A DNA stretch of 64,000 bases from Schizosaccharomyces osmophilus (taxonomy: Eukaryota > Ascomycota > Schizosaccharomycetes > Schizosaccharomycetales > Schizosaccharomycetaceae). Under the pieces are notes generated by a model that was given only the letters and a program-made list of their open reading frames with translations, had not been told where the DNA came from and did no database searches. The stretch covers positions 1,329,501-1,393,500 of the forward strand of contig NC_079239.1 in NCBI RefSeq assembly GCF_027921745.1, written 5' to 3'. A program made the translations under genes and the position numbers. Numbering within the stretch: the first letter of the stretch is position 1; each line of letters opens with the position of its first letter. Of the stretch, positions 10,295 through 22,082 are shown piece after piece.

Positions 10295-11319
10295 ATGGGT
10301 TACATTCGTGGGCTGATAAATCTTTCCAAAAGAACGTTGCTAAAGCTCTTTCGAAATGGATTACAAATATTTGCACTCCTATTGATGACTCAGGCTCAAT
10401 GGCTGAATTGGGTTATCTACAAGCTATCGCCATCCAGGCTGGGTCAAGTTCAACTTGTACTGTATGTATTGATGGTATTTACTTATGTATATGCAAACAT
10501 AACACCTCCTGGAACCCCAGTGGTAAGTGAAACTGAAATTAATAAATTACTAACATGAAGACTGCTTTGTTTGAGCCGAAAACGAGTAACCAATATATGA
10601 AGCGAAAAGATGGGATGCCTCGTTATTGTGGCAAATGCATGCAGTACAAGGCTGACCGAACTCATCATTGTTCGCGTTGCGATTCTTGTGTGCTACGCAT
10701 GGATCACCATTGTCTCTGGTTTCGTAATTGTATTGGGTTTCAAAACCATAAGCTTTTCTACCTCGTGTGCTTGTATTTGACAACGTATGCTCTTACAAGT
10801 GTATACAGTACATTTATGGCCATAACAAAGCATTTTACTGCAGCAAATGGAACCATAAGCTCTGTCTATTTAGTGTTTTGGGGTTCTCTGTTTGCATTCG
10901 CGTTTGGCCTTAGTATTGTGATGGTTGCGTTTACAGTCTATCATACTTTCCTTCTTTTTCAGAACATTACTACCCTGGAGTCTATGAAATCTAGTTGGTC
11001 GAAATATGCCAAGTCAACACAGCCATTTAACGTTGGTCTGTATAATAATTGGTGTCAGGTGATGGGATCGGCACCATGGTTCTGGTTTCTCCCAGTAAAA
11101 AATTCGATAGGAAACGGCACTGTTTATCCCATCAACCAGAACGCACTTCCATACATCCCCTCTTCAGAAGAAAAATTAGAAACATCCTTCGAAAAAACTC
11201 CAGCGCCAATTGGTTATAGAGAGACCGAATGGGCTAGTGATGAGGAAGAATTTGCAATGAAGAGTCGTCGCTGGAATCCTCACCTTGGCCAGTTTGAGTG
11301 GCTTGATGATCTAGTTTGA
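10295..11319 (+). CDS. pfa3: DHHC-family palmitoyltransferase Pfa3
   Basis: Two exons, join(10295..10522, 10561..11319), separated by a 38-nt intron (GTAAGT donor, CTAAC branch, AG at 10560), give 328 residues. The DHHC cysteine-rich domain spans about residues 85-135: CGKCMQYKADRTHHC followed by CDSCVLRMDHHCLW, with the catalytic Cys in DHHC. Two hydrophobic segments precede it and two follow, the usual four-TM layout. The TPPG motif after TM2 ends exon 1. This enzyme class S-palmitoylates membrane proteins; yeast Pfa3 acts at the vacuole on Vac8. The start is the ATG at 10295, since the frame upstream begins only with TTG. It is next to gua1 in the same orientation, as I recall in S. pombe. 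Confidence 0.92.
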
Positions 11320-12492
11320 GGTTCATGGGGTTCTACGATTCTGCTCCCCTCCTTTGGTACCTTTTACGCCGAAACAAGAAGGTTTTTTTGCCGGCTCTTG
11401 TTTGTTATACGTTCTAATTCGGTTGATATACATTGTCGATTCTTGGATATATTTATTTTAAGTGATTCAATATCTCGTTTTATGGTACGCATATGGTCCA
11501 ATTCTTTGAAATCGAAGAAAATGAATAAAAAAATAAGGAAATCATGGATGACTTTTGAAAAGAGCATAGTTTATTATCAACAAAGGTTCTTTCACATTGG
11601 GCAACTACCCAAAAGAATCCACAATATTGGAATAAAATATATATACATTCCATCCATATGTTTTAGGTTAGCAGTCCATTCATTTCCATGTTTTGATAGC
11701 ATTTAGTTTTTTGGGTTAAATAGGTACGTTGATTATAATTTTTTTTTATTTCGTTTAGTTAGTTTAGTTTTTTTCGTTCCAAGTCTAGATTTTAATATAT
11801 TTTCTCGTTTTTCTTCTACAAATTTAGTTATTTCAATTATTTGTTTGTACCACTTTCTAAGGATTGCTAGGCGTATGGCATTGACATGTAAAGCTCAATT
11901 CAATTCCAAGACTCCATATCCAAGTACTTGTAAAACATATCGAGTAAGACCACGGGAACTTAAAAATCTTATTAAAGACTGCTGTAATTTTAAGAATTCC
12001 TTCCATTGACAAGCATAATCATAAAAAATGTTATCGTTCTGGATGACGATTTGTTGTCATCCAAGAAAAGGTAAACAAAGAACATTGAGATACTCCAAAA
12101 GTTGGCCATTGCTCGTGCCAGCCCATCTACTCAAGGGCGATTTTTCGCTTTCATGGTGAAGTCTTTAAGTCAGCGTTTTATCATTCTTTACCATCCGTAA
12201 CCCAAGTGTTTATCTTAACGCCGACGAAAGATTGGAGAAACTTCAAACAGCATTGTCCTAGATAGTAAAAACTTTTCCAAAACGCTTTTCCTTTTGCAAA
12301 ACAAAGGAAGCCTACCTCTCCAGCGACATTTCTTTCTTATCGTACTATTCTTTGGGAACGATTTTTCGCACTTTGTTAATATGATGTTTCGCTAGAGTGC
12401 GCAGCGTCTCGTAAAAATATATATATAAAGGCTGAACCCGCAAAATTTTTAACTGGTAACTATACCCGGGACGACTTTGGAAACAATCAAAA
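11320..12492. other. pfa3-gua1 intergenic region
   Basis: A 1.17-kb AT-rich spacer between two plus-strand genes. It contains a strong TATA element near gua1 (listed separately). No additional gene or structured RNA was recognised. Confidence 0.6.
12418..12429 (+). promoter_or_regulatory. gua1: TATA element of gua1
   Basis: TATATATATAAA ends 63 bp before the gua1 ATG. This is the usual TATA-to-start distance for a highly expressed fission-yeast gene with a short leader. Confidence 0.7.
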
Positions 12493-14294
12493 ATGTCTGT
12501 TGTTAAGCCTTACTCTGAAGCTTTAGACCTTCTTAAGAAGTATGAAAAGAAGGATGGTTTAAGTATTGACGATTTAATTCGTCACAACTTCCAAGGTGGT
12601 CTTACCTTCAACGACTTTTTGATTTTGCCTGGTTATATTGATTTTGTTCCTAACAGTGTTTCTTTGGAAACAAAGATCTCCCGTAATGTCACTTTGAAGA
12701 CTCCTTTCGTCAGTTCTCCTATGGATACTGTTACGGAAGACCAAATGGCCATTTACATGGCGCTTTCTGGTGGTATCGGTGTGATTCACCATAACTGCAC
12801 TGCTGAAGAGCAAGCTGATATGGTTCGCAAGGTGAAGAAGTACGAAAACGGTTTCATTACTGATCCCGTCGTCTTCTCTCCTGAGCACACTGTCGGTGAT
12901 GTTTTGAAGATTAAGGAAACCAAAGGCTTCAGTGGTATTCCCGTTACTGGTATGTTTTTTTTTCTTAACAAAAGATTATGAAAATAGAAGAGCCTAGTGA
13001 TTTGCCTGCTAATGATGTCTCAAATCTTATTAACTTTCGTTCTTCCGCAATGACCTAACCGTCATGGGGACAATTATTCGATTCCTGAAGTATAAGCAAT
13101 AATTCACTCTCTGAACTTTAGCTCTTATTATATTTATAATCTTTTTTATGTGTTCGAATTTTAACTAACCTTTTTTAAGACACCGGTAAGCTTCGTGGAA
13201 AGTTGATTGGTATTGTCACTTCTCGTGATGTCCAATTCCACAGAGATGTCGACTCTAAGGTCACTGAAGTCATGACCAAGGAAAACTTGATTACTACTCG
13301 CGAAGGCATTAGCTTGGAACGTGCTAACGAGATTTTGCGTAATTCTAAAAAGGGCAAACTCCCTGTTGTCGATGGTGACTTGAATTTGGTTGCTTTGCTT
13401 TCTTTGACCGATTTGATGAAGAACTTGAATTTCCCCAACGCTAGCAAGTCCGCTGAAACCAAGCAGCTCATGGTTGCTGCTGCTATCGGTACTCGTGATG
13501 ATGACCGTTACCGTTTGAAGTTGTTGGCCGAAGCCGGTGTCGATGTCGTTGTTATCGACTCTTCTCAAGGTAACTCTTGCTTCCAAGTTGAAATGATTAA
13601 GTTCATCAAGTCCAACTTCCCCAAACTCGATGTTGTCGCTGGTAATGTTGTTACACGTGAACAAGCTGCAAACTTGATTGCCGCCGGTGCCGATGGTTTA
13701 CGTATTGGTATGGGTAGCGGTGCTGCCTGTATCACTCAAGAAGTCATGGCATGTGGTCGACCCCAAGCTACCGCTATTGCCCAGGTTTCTGAATTTGCTT
13801 CCCAATTTGGCGTCAGTGTCATCGCTGATGGTGGTATTCAAAACATCGGTCATATGGTCAAGAGTCTTACCCTTGGCGCTACCGCCGTAATGATGGGTAG
13901 TTTGCTTGCTGGTACGACTGAGTCTCCTGGTGAATATTATGTCCGTGATGGACAACGTTACAAATCCTACCGTGGTATGGGTTCCATTGCTGCTATGGAG
14001 GGCACTGGTATGAACAAGAATGCTTCCACTGGTCGTTACTTCTCTGAAAATGATGCTGTACGTGTTGCTCAAGGTGTCTCTGGCCTCGTTGTCGACAAGG
14101 GCTCTCTTCTTCGCTTCTTGCCTTACCTTTATACTGGTTTGCAACACGCATGCCAAGACATCGGTGTTCGCTCTCTTGAAAAGCTTCATGAAGCTGTTAA
14201 CGCTCATGATGTCCGTTTCGAATTGCGTTCTAGTGCTGCCATTCGTGAAGGTGATATCCAAGGTTTTGCTACTTATGAAAAGCGTTTGTATTAA
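12493..14294 (+). CDS. gua1: Inosine-5'-monophosphate dehydrogenase
   Basis: Two exons, join(12493..12949, 13180..14294), with a 230-nt intron (GTATGT, CTAAC branch) give 523 residues, the family length. IMPDH oxidises IMP to XMP with NAD+, the committed step of GTP synthesis in the cytosol. The beta/alpha barrel is interrupted by a CBS pair (about residues 115-240). Visible motifs: catalytic-loop Cys at about 336 in [10 protein letters not shown], the phosphate-binding SVIADGGI segment, the flap GSIAAMEGT, and a C-terminal FATYEKRLY. In most IMPDHs the loop reads GSGS-x-CIT; here the Ser that contacts the IMP phosphate is Ala (see findings). Splicing restores the junction [10 protein letters not shown]. 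Codon use is strongly biased, as in abundant proteins. Confidence 0.97.
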
Positions 14295-14587
14295 ATGGTT
14301 ATATAATTTTCTTTCGGTTTGTTTTAAGTTCTTTGATGGCATTCAATTGAATGCGTGCATTTTGGGATATTTGTGAATAATAATATAAATCTATTTAATA
14401 CGCTTGATGAATTTGCGAGTTAATAATCTGTTCATAATTTACTCTACTGGTTTAATAGATGTACATGGTAGACCATCAAAATAAGTTATTTCATTTACTC
14501 ATTCTTAAATATTATATATGCAGTATATGCTTATGCTTTCGTATCCTTTTAAAAATTCCACGGTATGTTGCTCGTAAAGTTTACTAT

Positions 14588-17316
14588 TCAGTTGTCTCTT
14601 TGTGTATCCCTAGTGACTAGAAACGATCTTCGAATATTGGATGGCTTGGACAGACGCAAGGACGATAAAGAACTAAGGTTTTGGTGATTGTTCTCACCTG
14701 GTGGGTTAAGACTATCTGGATTTGAAGTACCGGGAGTTTGGGAAGCATCTGCCTGTAATGTCTCATGTGGATTGAAGCTGGGCTTAGACATAGAAGAGTC
14801 AGGGCTCCCGTCCAGATCTATCGTGTCCAAGTGAGGTAGAGAAACTTCTTCATTCGAAGATTCAGCTCCGAAAATGTTCGCCATCTCCACATCCAGATTT
14901 GATGTCGACAAGGGCTCATAACTCTTTGGTAACGATTCCACCTCCACTGCCTTGTCGTCTTCATCTTCTGGCTTATCTTCCAGAAGCGAGGATTGGGGGG
15001 AGTCTAAAGCCTCAGCAAGATCTAACGTATTATTGCCTTTAGCAGGAAGGGTCAAAGGGAAAGAGGGAGGCGGATGCACATTCTCTAGGGGCCAAGGTTT
15101 ATTTTTGGAATGCAATGGTTCTGGAGAGTTATAAGCGGAAACGCTTGAATCAGAAGTAGACATTGAATCATCAAACCGCACACGTTTCTTGGGTGATCTT
15201 CTGGGTATAGCAACTGGCTTCTTGGGTGACTTAACGGCAAACCTTCTAGGTGAATTTGGAATTTTCGATTGTTTGGATGGAGAAGATGGAAAAGAAGGGA
15301 CTGTTTCCTTTGCGGAGTGTTGTCTAGCTTCATCATAACCTTCCATGTGATGAAGTTGATACATGCTATGTTTATCCTTTGAACCAAAATCTGACAACCA
15401 ATTCTTAAGCAGGTTGGTCAATGCTGTTTGATCTTTATGTCTAAATTGGGTAAGTGACATAAAGGAAATCTCCGTTAGTTTTTGCAACACTGGGGTATAA
15501 TCATCAACTTTGCTTTGCGCATCCAAAATTTGATTTTCAATTATAGACTTTAGTAAATCGATTTCATCCTGTAAGATATCGGCATACATCACAGCATTAT
15601 TTTCTTTGAAATATTTTACGACAGGATTAACGCTTTTTTGAAAAGCATCATAAACAATTTCTGGATTAACGTCAGCAATGATAGTGGATCTCTGTATCAA
15701 CAACGAGTCTAACTTCGACTTTGCTAAAAATAGCCTTTCGTTGGATGGGTTGTCAGCGATTCGTTCGCAAGACGATATCCAATATTTCAGTATATTAATT
15801 GAATCATCATAATGCTTGACTCTCTCAACTTTATTGATTGTGTCCTTTTGCAAAGGCAGTGTTTCCAAAAAGGTAGCTCGCAGTAAATCCTTAGCTTCCA
15901 TTAACTTTGATTCGCAAGCTTTAGCTTGCGTAGCTGCTTGGTTCTTTGCGGCTGCTGTTATAGAGGCGGATGAGGAGGGGTTGCCTAGTCGGTCCTCGAG
16001 TTCAGCAATTTGTTGGCGAAGATCCACAATCGCTTTCACGTATTGGCTAACGTGTCTGTCGACGCTAATCATATTCCTTAAAACTTCAGTTTTAATGTTT
16101 TTTGCGCGATTAGCATATTTTAATGTATTGTGAGTCTCTTCATAATGAAATGATGAAGGAGAAATGCATACAATCATCACGGTTTTACAGTTACCACCAA
16201 GGCTGAACTTGAGTAGTCTCGTCAATTTGGAATCTCGATAAGGAATGTGTGCCCTTCGATGTGGATCGCATAAAGCATTTATACAGTTTCCTAAAGCCAA
16301 AAGCGATCTGTTAATATTGGCACCTTCTAATAAGCGGCCTCCTCGGTTTTTGGTGGCATTTGCACGTTCTGAGCCAGCAAGGTCAATAACGGAAAGAGTA
16401 GCCAAAGCGTGGTCTTCATTAATATCCGCAGTGCGCGGCTTTTGTACTACAGAAACCTGCAAGACAGCGTGAGATCGCGAAGAGGCAACGTTTGCTGCTG
16501 TAGGTGACATGGTTCGGTTTTCATTTCCACGAGCAACAATTTCCATTACCTCTTCGACAGTGGTAGGAGATAATGATGTTAATCCTGGAACGGTAATTCG
16601 ACGATCTGCGTCCTCGCGCAGCGTCAGAGGTTTGGATTGACTAAAGGGTTGCTCAGTCAGCAAGTCCCGAATAGTTTCATTATAAATTTCCAAATAAGAC
16701 ACATAAATATTAAAAACTTTTTCGTCTCTCAAGTCGTCCATTCGTTCAAAAAGCTCCTTTAGGGTTAGGTACACAATACCAGGATCCTCATTTGTTCCAG
16801 TAATCGTGTGAGTTTTACCGCAACCTGTAGCGCCGTATGCAAAAACCGTAGAATTGAATCCATCTAGAATGTTATCCAAGAGAGGGCGAGCAGTTTGCTC
16901 ATATACACTTTGCTGTGGGGCAGTTTCGTCAAATACTCTGTCAAAAGCGTAACGAAGATCGCGACCAAATCCGGTGAAGGTTCCCTTTCTTCCAGAAAGT
17001 CGAGAAATGTTACGTTGAGGAGCGGACATTCGTCTACTACCAGTGTGTATGGATGAAGCATCGTCTGGAGGATCAAATACCAGTACACGGTCATCCAAAA
17101 CCTTTACTACTCTTCGAATTCCTCGGCAAGCTCCTGGAGTTTTCAAAGAAAGCGAACTTGCTAGAGACTGCCCATCTGAAGACGCAAGTAAGTTGGCAGA
17201 TTCAATGCTACTAAATGGGCGAACTCGGACTAATGGTGTCAGTAATCATCAAAAAAATGCAGAAATAGAAATATTCAAAACAAACCTGCGACTGAGATGG
17301 ACGATTGTCTGGACAT
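14588..17316 (-). CDS. klp5: Kinesin-8 family motor Klp5
   Basis: Two exons, complement(join(14588..17229, 17286..17316)), with a 56-nt intron whose removal joins a 10-residue leader to the motor start VRVRPF; 890 residues, close to S. pombe Klp5. Motor domain about residues 11-385: P-loop GATGCGKT (about 143-150), switch I NVASSRSHAV, switch II DLAGSERA, and the kinesin loop SKLTRLLKFSLGG. A coiled-coil neck and stalk follow, then a Ser/Pro-rich basic tail with SPKKP-type sites likely to be CDK or microtubule-binding regions. Klp5 acts with Klp6 as a plus-end depolymerase regulating spindle and cytoplasmic microtubule length and chromosome congression. It converges on gua1 and diverges from cay1. 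Confidence 0.96.
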
Positions 17317-18217
17317 CGAAGCTCGTCGCCGCACAAGCGATCATCCAAGTAAAGAGTAGAATTCCGTAGAAGCCAGATTTACAACTAAAGAAATTGAAGT
17401 CTTAAAACGAAAGAATCAAGGAAAAGAGAGTATTGAAAATGAGCGTCCTAACTGGTTTTCGTCCTGTCGTTTCAATTTTGTTGTTTACTAGGTAAACATT
17501 TGCTGACGACTTCAATATACAAAGTGGTTGTTATGGCAATGGTAGGTTGTAAACAAATAAACGCGTAAACAAAGAAAAAAAATAAAAATAAATGAAAATG
17601 AAAATGAAAATCAAGGAGCCTCATAACAAAACCAATGATTCATATAAAGTTGAACTTATTTGTCATTATTAATGATAGAAATTCCAAAGTGATTGATTAA
17701 TGATTATTGTCGTAGGAGGTGCATATAAAGAAAACAAAGTTATTATTATAGAAATAAAATGAACAAACACTGCTATGAAACCACAAAATCCGAAGAGTGT
17801 TTTTGCAAAAGACTACTACAAACAATTCAAGTAAAAAATGCAACGATCGTTGAAGAGATTTTTCATACTTAAACATAGAAAACTCATGCATAAACAAATG
17901 ATCACATCCATAGTAATATACTCGTTAAAGATATATACATGATATATTGTGGATTATATAATAACGGAGAGAAACCGAGAGGATGAAGTACGACGGAAAT
18001 TTTTCTTTGGAAATTCGACTTTTTGAGAGATTTATTTATTTATTTATTTTCCACTACAAAAGCTTCTTAAGTCACGTATAGGTTAGATCTGCTACGTCGA
18101 AAAGTACAGGAGCAAAGAAATTTGCAAACATTGCTGATCGACAGAAAAGGGTAGAGGTATTTTTATTACGAGCTGATCTGTTCTTGTCACCATAAACATT
18201 TTCTTATCCTTTCATCT
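17317..18217. other. klp5-cay1 divergent promoter region
   Basis: A 0.9-kb AT-rich spacer between divergent genes. It carries two forkhead-type elements (listed separately) and a third GTAAACA near 17492. A short direct TTTA run lies at 18031-18050. No further gene was seen. Confidence 0.6.
17549..17573. promoter_or_regulatory. Pair of GTAAACAAA forkhead-type sites
   Basis: Exact GTAAACAAA occurs at 17549-17557 and again at 17565-17573. In fission yeast this is the Sep1/Fkh2 element of M-phase genes. The pair lies about 235-255 bp upstream of the klp5 start codon, which suits a mitotic motor, though cay1 lies on the other side. Confidence 0.5.
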
Positions 18218-19914
18218 ATGTCCTTTTCAAGGAACCGGTACGATCAATCAAAGAGGGAACGATCTGTTTCACCTCAGAGACACAGGAGTTACGCAAACAG
18301 AATTCGTAAGACAAGGCCTTCAGTAAGAGTTTATTTATCAATTTTTTCGTTATTTTATGTCTAACTTGAAAAACTTAGGGAGAAAATGACGATGAACGCG
18401 ATGCACCTAGAGTTCGTGAATCCAGAGAAAAGGCTTTTTTGAAACAACAAAAGCTATTAAAAGCCATCATAAGAGTGAAAGAGGATAGAGCCGGTCTTTT
18501 TGAAAAGCTTTTGGTAAGCCTTTCTCTGCTTTCACAGCAAAACAATCAAGGCGGAATTTATAATGGAAGCATGGATTTGACCGGATTGGACATGTTTGAC
18601 CCAATTTTTACGATAAAGGTATCTTAACTTTATTAAATAAATATTGACATATTAGGTTGCAGCAGTCGAAGACATAAATATCCTCTTGGAAAGTATACCT
18701 GAAATACTGACATTAACGGATGATACTACGAGCTTAAGCTTTTGGAAGGTATATTTTTTTATTGAATGTTTATTTACTAAATGACTAGTCTGTGTCCCAA
18801 CTGGCCGTTTCGTTCTTGGAGCTTGATCAACACGGGAATGCTTCACGAAGCTTGAAAACTGTTGCTGAAGATATTCAAAACATCCTCGCCCCAAAAAATT
18901 TTGAGCAACTGGTAAAGTTGGAAACACAAGTACAAGGAAAACTCCAAAGTAGAGAGCCAATTGACACGGATTATTGGGAGGATTTACTAAAATCCATACA
19001 AGCCTATAAGGCAATGGCATATCTTCGCGACTTGTTTTCTCAACCGCTAGAGCAACGAAAGCAGAAAATGGTTCAGCATGAAATGGAAAAGGCAATTTCC
19101 GATGCAAATTTCTTACGCAAGCACCAAAATGATACGCCTACAACGAAACTTTACCAATTACCAATTGACCCCGATCCATTATATCAAATAGATACCATCT
19201 CCAAAACGGCAGAACCTATAGAGCAAAGAGATTATGAAGACAGTTTGGTAAGTTCCTTGCTCCATCTATATATTAACGTGTATTAAGTCTGAAAAAATCG
19301 AGGCCATAAAAGGCAGCATTTACATCCCTACATCCTTCCTTATCAAAAAGCAAAGCAAACAACCTCAGAAAAACTTGATCTCCGACACTGAGGAAGATTT
19401 TTTCAATACTGTTAGTGCAAAACTCGAACGTGAATACCTCAAAGCTGGAGGCGAAGAAGAGCAAGAAATGTTTGGTGACTTTGTGGAAGGACAAGTAAAA
19501 GCGAAAAGCCAAGATGGAATACAATTGAAGAAGCCTAAGTATTTTAATAAAGTCATGTTAGGTTTTGAGTGGAATTCATACAATCAAGCACATTACAATG
19601 AAGCGCACCCACCTCCAAAAGCCGTGCAGGGATACCGGTTTAACATCTTCTATCCCGACTTGATCGGTACTACTCGTTCACCTACATACAAGATTGAGCG
19701 TGGCCCGAGAGCTGACAGAGAGTCGGCAATGACACAAGATAATGTTTGTATAATACGTTTTATCGCAGGGGTACCATACCAAGATATTGCTTTTTGTATC
19801 GTGGATAAAGAGTGGGACTATAGTGCCAAGCGTGAACGAGGGTTTAAAAGCAGTTTTGATAATGGTGTTTTATCACTACATTTCCAGTTTAAGAAAACAC
19901 ATCACAAGCGTTGA
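18218..19914 (+). CDS. cay1: Cactin homologue (spliceosome-associated)
   Basis: Five exons, join(18218..18322, 18379..18618, 18656..18748, 18789..19247, 19288..19914), keep one frame and give 507 residues. Introns are 37-56 nt with GTAAG/GTAT donors. A basic Arg/Ser N-terminus is followed by the mid-cactin helical region (KLLKAIIRVKEDRAGLFEKL..., later DTDYWEDLLKSIQAYKA), and the conserved C-terminal cactin domain (about 370-507), containing GFEWNSYNQAHYN, RPTYKIE-like and the terminal DKEWDYS and LHFQFKK segments. Cactins are nuclear splicing factors; the S. pombe gene also affects telomere homeostasis. Exon 2 could include a 24-nt pseudo-intron after LL, but that is below workable intron size, so I read through it. 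Confidence 0.9.
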
Positions 19915-20124
19915 TGTATGGTTAGTTCTATCTTGTTTCACGAATACATTTCACAATTTTACAAAGGGTACTTTAAGGTAAAAGGTAAAAAACCATATTG
20001 ATTGCTAGAAATTAAACAGAATGTAACTAAAAGAGAACATTTGCTTAATCGAAAAGAGGAGAAGAGCAACAGAGAGAAACGACGAAATGATCGTGTTAAC
20101 TTGTATCGTGACCGGAAAAAAAGT

Positions 20125-20438
20125 TTAATCCTTTTTAGCCTTAATCATCTCTGTTAGTCTATGCTTCACTTTTTCGTTTGCTAATCTTTAAGCTTGTGAA
20201 CTTACCATAAGAAGCTTTCCTGTAAAGTAAACGGAAAGCAAAGAAATTCCACCCATGGCAGCGTAAAAAGGGTAAACCAAGAAACCGCTACCAGGCCTCT
20301 AGAAGAAAACACTTGTTAGATATGCTTGAAACGGCTACATCTGGCGGGCATCCTTTATAAAATATGACTTACTTGCAAATAAGTAGGCCTATGAATGCTT
20401 TGCAAGAAGCGTTGACGTTGAACAATCAGGTTTTTCAT
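20125..20438 (-). CDS. cox7: Cytochrome c oxidase subunit VII (Cox7), small spliced gene
   Basis: Three exons, complement(join(20125..20139, 20206..20298, 20373..20438)), encode 57 residues. Exon 1 ends ...RFLQSIHRPTYLQ, exon 2 reads RPGSGFLVYPFYAAMGG followed by a hydrophobic helix and FTGKLLM, and exon 3 adds only AKKD and the stop. Donors are GTAAGTC and GTAAGTT; branch sites CTAAC occur in both introns. The pattern (basic Gln/Leu-rich leader, RxxxxxLYPFYA, one TM helix, short Lys-rich tail ending AKK) matches yeast Cox7 (Cox7a family), a single-pass inner-mitochondrial-membrane subunit of complex IV. Length equals the family's 57-60. It is too fragmented for ORF-based calling. Convergent with cay1. 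Confidence 0.85.
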
Positions 20439-22082
20439 CTATTCATGAGTTAATTTCTTAATTTTTTGATTCATTTCGCATACGTTGATCGATATACGAT
20501 GGATTTCGAGTATCTGTTAAAAGTGATGGTTGAAGGTGGTATACGGCACATCCGACATGCTGAAGATTGGAGGTGCCTTAACAAAAAACCTTGAATCTCT
20601 GTTTGGCAATAATCGTTTTCTTTAAATTGAATAACAGTACTGTTTATTAGTATGAAAAAGGCAATATGATGAAATTCGTATTCTTCATGTGAGAATATCG
20701 AAATATCTTAGCAAGTTTTGTAGCGATCTTCTTAACAAAACACGACCGCTATTTGTATTCAGAGACTTATTTCCAATAAAGTAGAGATTGTTTTAAAGAC
20801 ATAATGTTGCCTAAAGTTCCACTTGTCCGAGAAATGCAAATACTATATTTTACGACTTATCTTTTCTTTGTTCTCAGAACCAGGATTAGATGCAAATAGG
20901 CTCTATCATAAAAATCTTTATCTTTTTTATGGATAAGGCTTGACGAAATACTTTTATTCTAGAGTTTTAAAGAGTTACCTAAAAGACGTTGAAGCATTCC
21001 AGATAAACCCAACCCTTGAAGGTTTCTTGCAACTAGAAAGAAAACCAACATATTTAAAATGTATTTAAGAAAGAAATTTTTAATTTAATGACTTTTGACA
21101 ATTTGAACTAGAGTCTCATAGCTCGTAGCTTCTATAGAAATACCAACTCTTGCTTTGTTTACCAAATGGATTTTAAGTTCGCTTAATGGGTACTGACATC
21201 AATGGAACTAGGATCTATTTGAGGAATCAAACATCTCTAAAGCTAGCCGGCTTTTTCGTTATTGTTTTGTTTTATTGTTGTCGCCAATTTTTTTTAAAAA
21301 AAATTGCTAAATTTATTCCTCCTAAGAGTCACTCCAAGTTGAGGTATAGAGCAATCTCTAATGATATCACAGTGTAAACAAAGGATCACTGAATCCATTG
21401 TTAGGGCGATGAGGAAATCGAGGTTTGAGTTTTTCTGAAAGAGCTCAAGGAACGATAGGACGATTCTAATCTTGTTTTTTCTTTTTATAACAATCAAACT
21501 TTTAGTTTTAGACGTAAAGCTTTTGCTTGCTGGTGGTTGCAAGGGCTCGTTGGTAACCGTCTTGTTACCTTTGGTTTCCTATTAATTTTTTTACTTTTGG
21601 AAAGATCCTACCTTCTTAATCATCCCTCGACCATACTATTTTTAGACAAGATCAGCAAAAGTACTCTTCCATATTTAAATACTTCCATCTATTAAGATAC
21701 TCTTCCCTTGCCGTGGCTGTTGATTCCTTTCTACCAATTTTCGGGCTTGGTTTGATTGTATACTGCTGATTTTACTAACTTGGGATATTTCATAGAGGGC
21801 GGTTACTTATTTTTTGCTTTTTTGGGTCTTTTTTTTTTTTTTATCTCTGGTTTCGTTTTGGGTACACTTTTGTGGAAAGGACAAAGATTCAGCATTTTTT
21901 TTCTGGATTTTCGGTCATAAAATCTATTTACTTTTAATCATTTCCTTTTCGTTCTTTTATTTATTCTTTCTTTTTGGTCAATTATTGTGTGAAATTTCGT
22001 TCTCTTGTCAATCACAAATTTGCTGCTCTTCTTTGCATTGATCTTTAAACGCTATAATAAAAAAACTATATATTTTCTCTAT
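20439..22082. other. cox7-rep2 divergent intergenic region
   Basis: A 1.64-kb spacer. The last 300 bp (21780-22080) are T-rich and probably the 5' leader of rep2. A TGTTTAC motif lies near 21157. One short minus-strand frame is listed separately; nothing else is supported. Confidence 0.55.
20959..21051 (-). other. Candidate 30-residue microprotein frame
   Basis: ATG at 21051, stop at 20959. A hydrophobic start (MLVFFLVARN) is followed by LQGLGLSGMLQRLLG. An alternative reading makes it an internal exon, since TTTCTAG precedes and GTAACT follows the core. No family recognised, and it could be chance. Confidence 0.2.

Noticed and set aside
18513-18536. 24-nt GTAAGC...CACAG segment in cay1 exon 2 as an intron
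   Set aside because: Too short for splicing and lacks a branch site; it is in frame and reads through.
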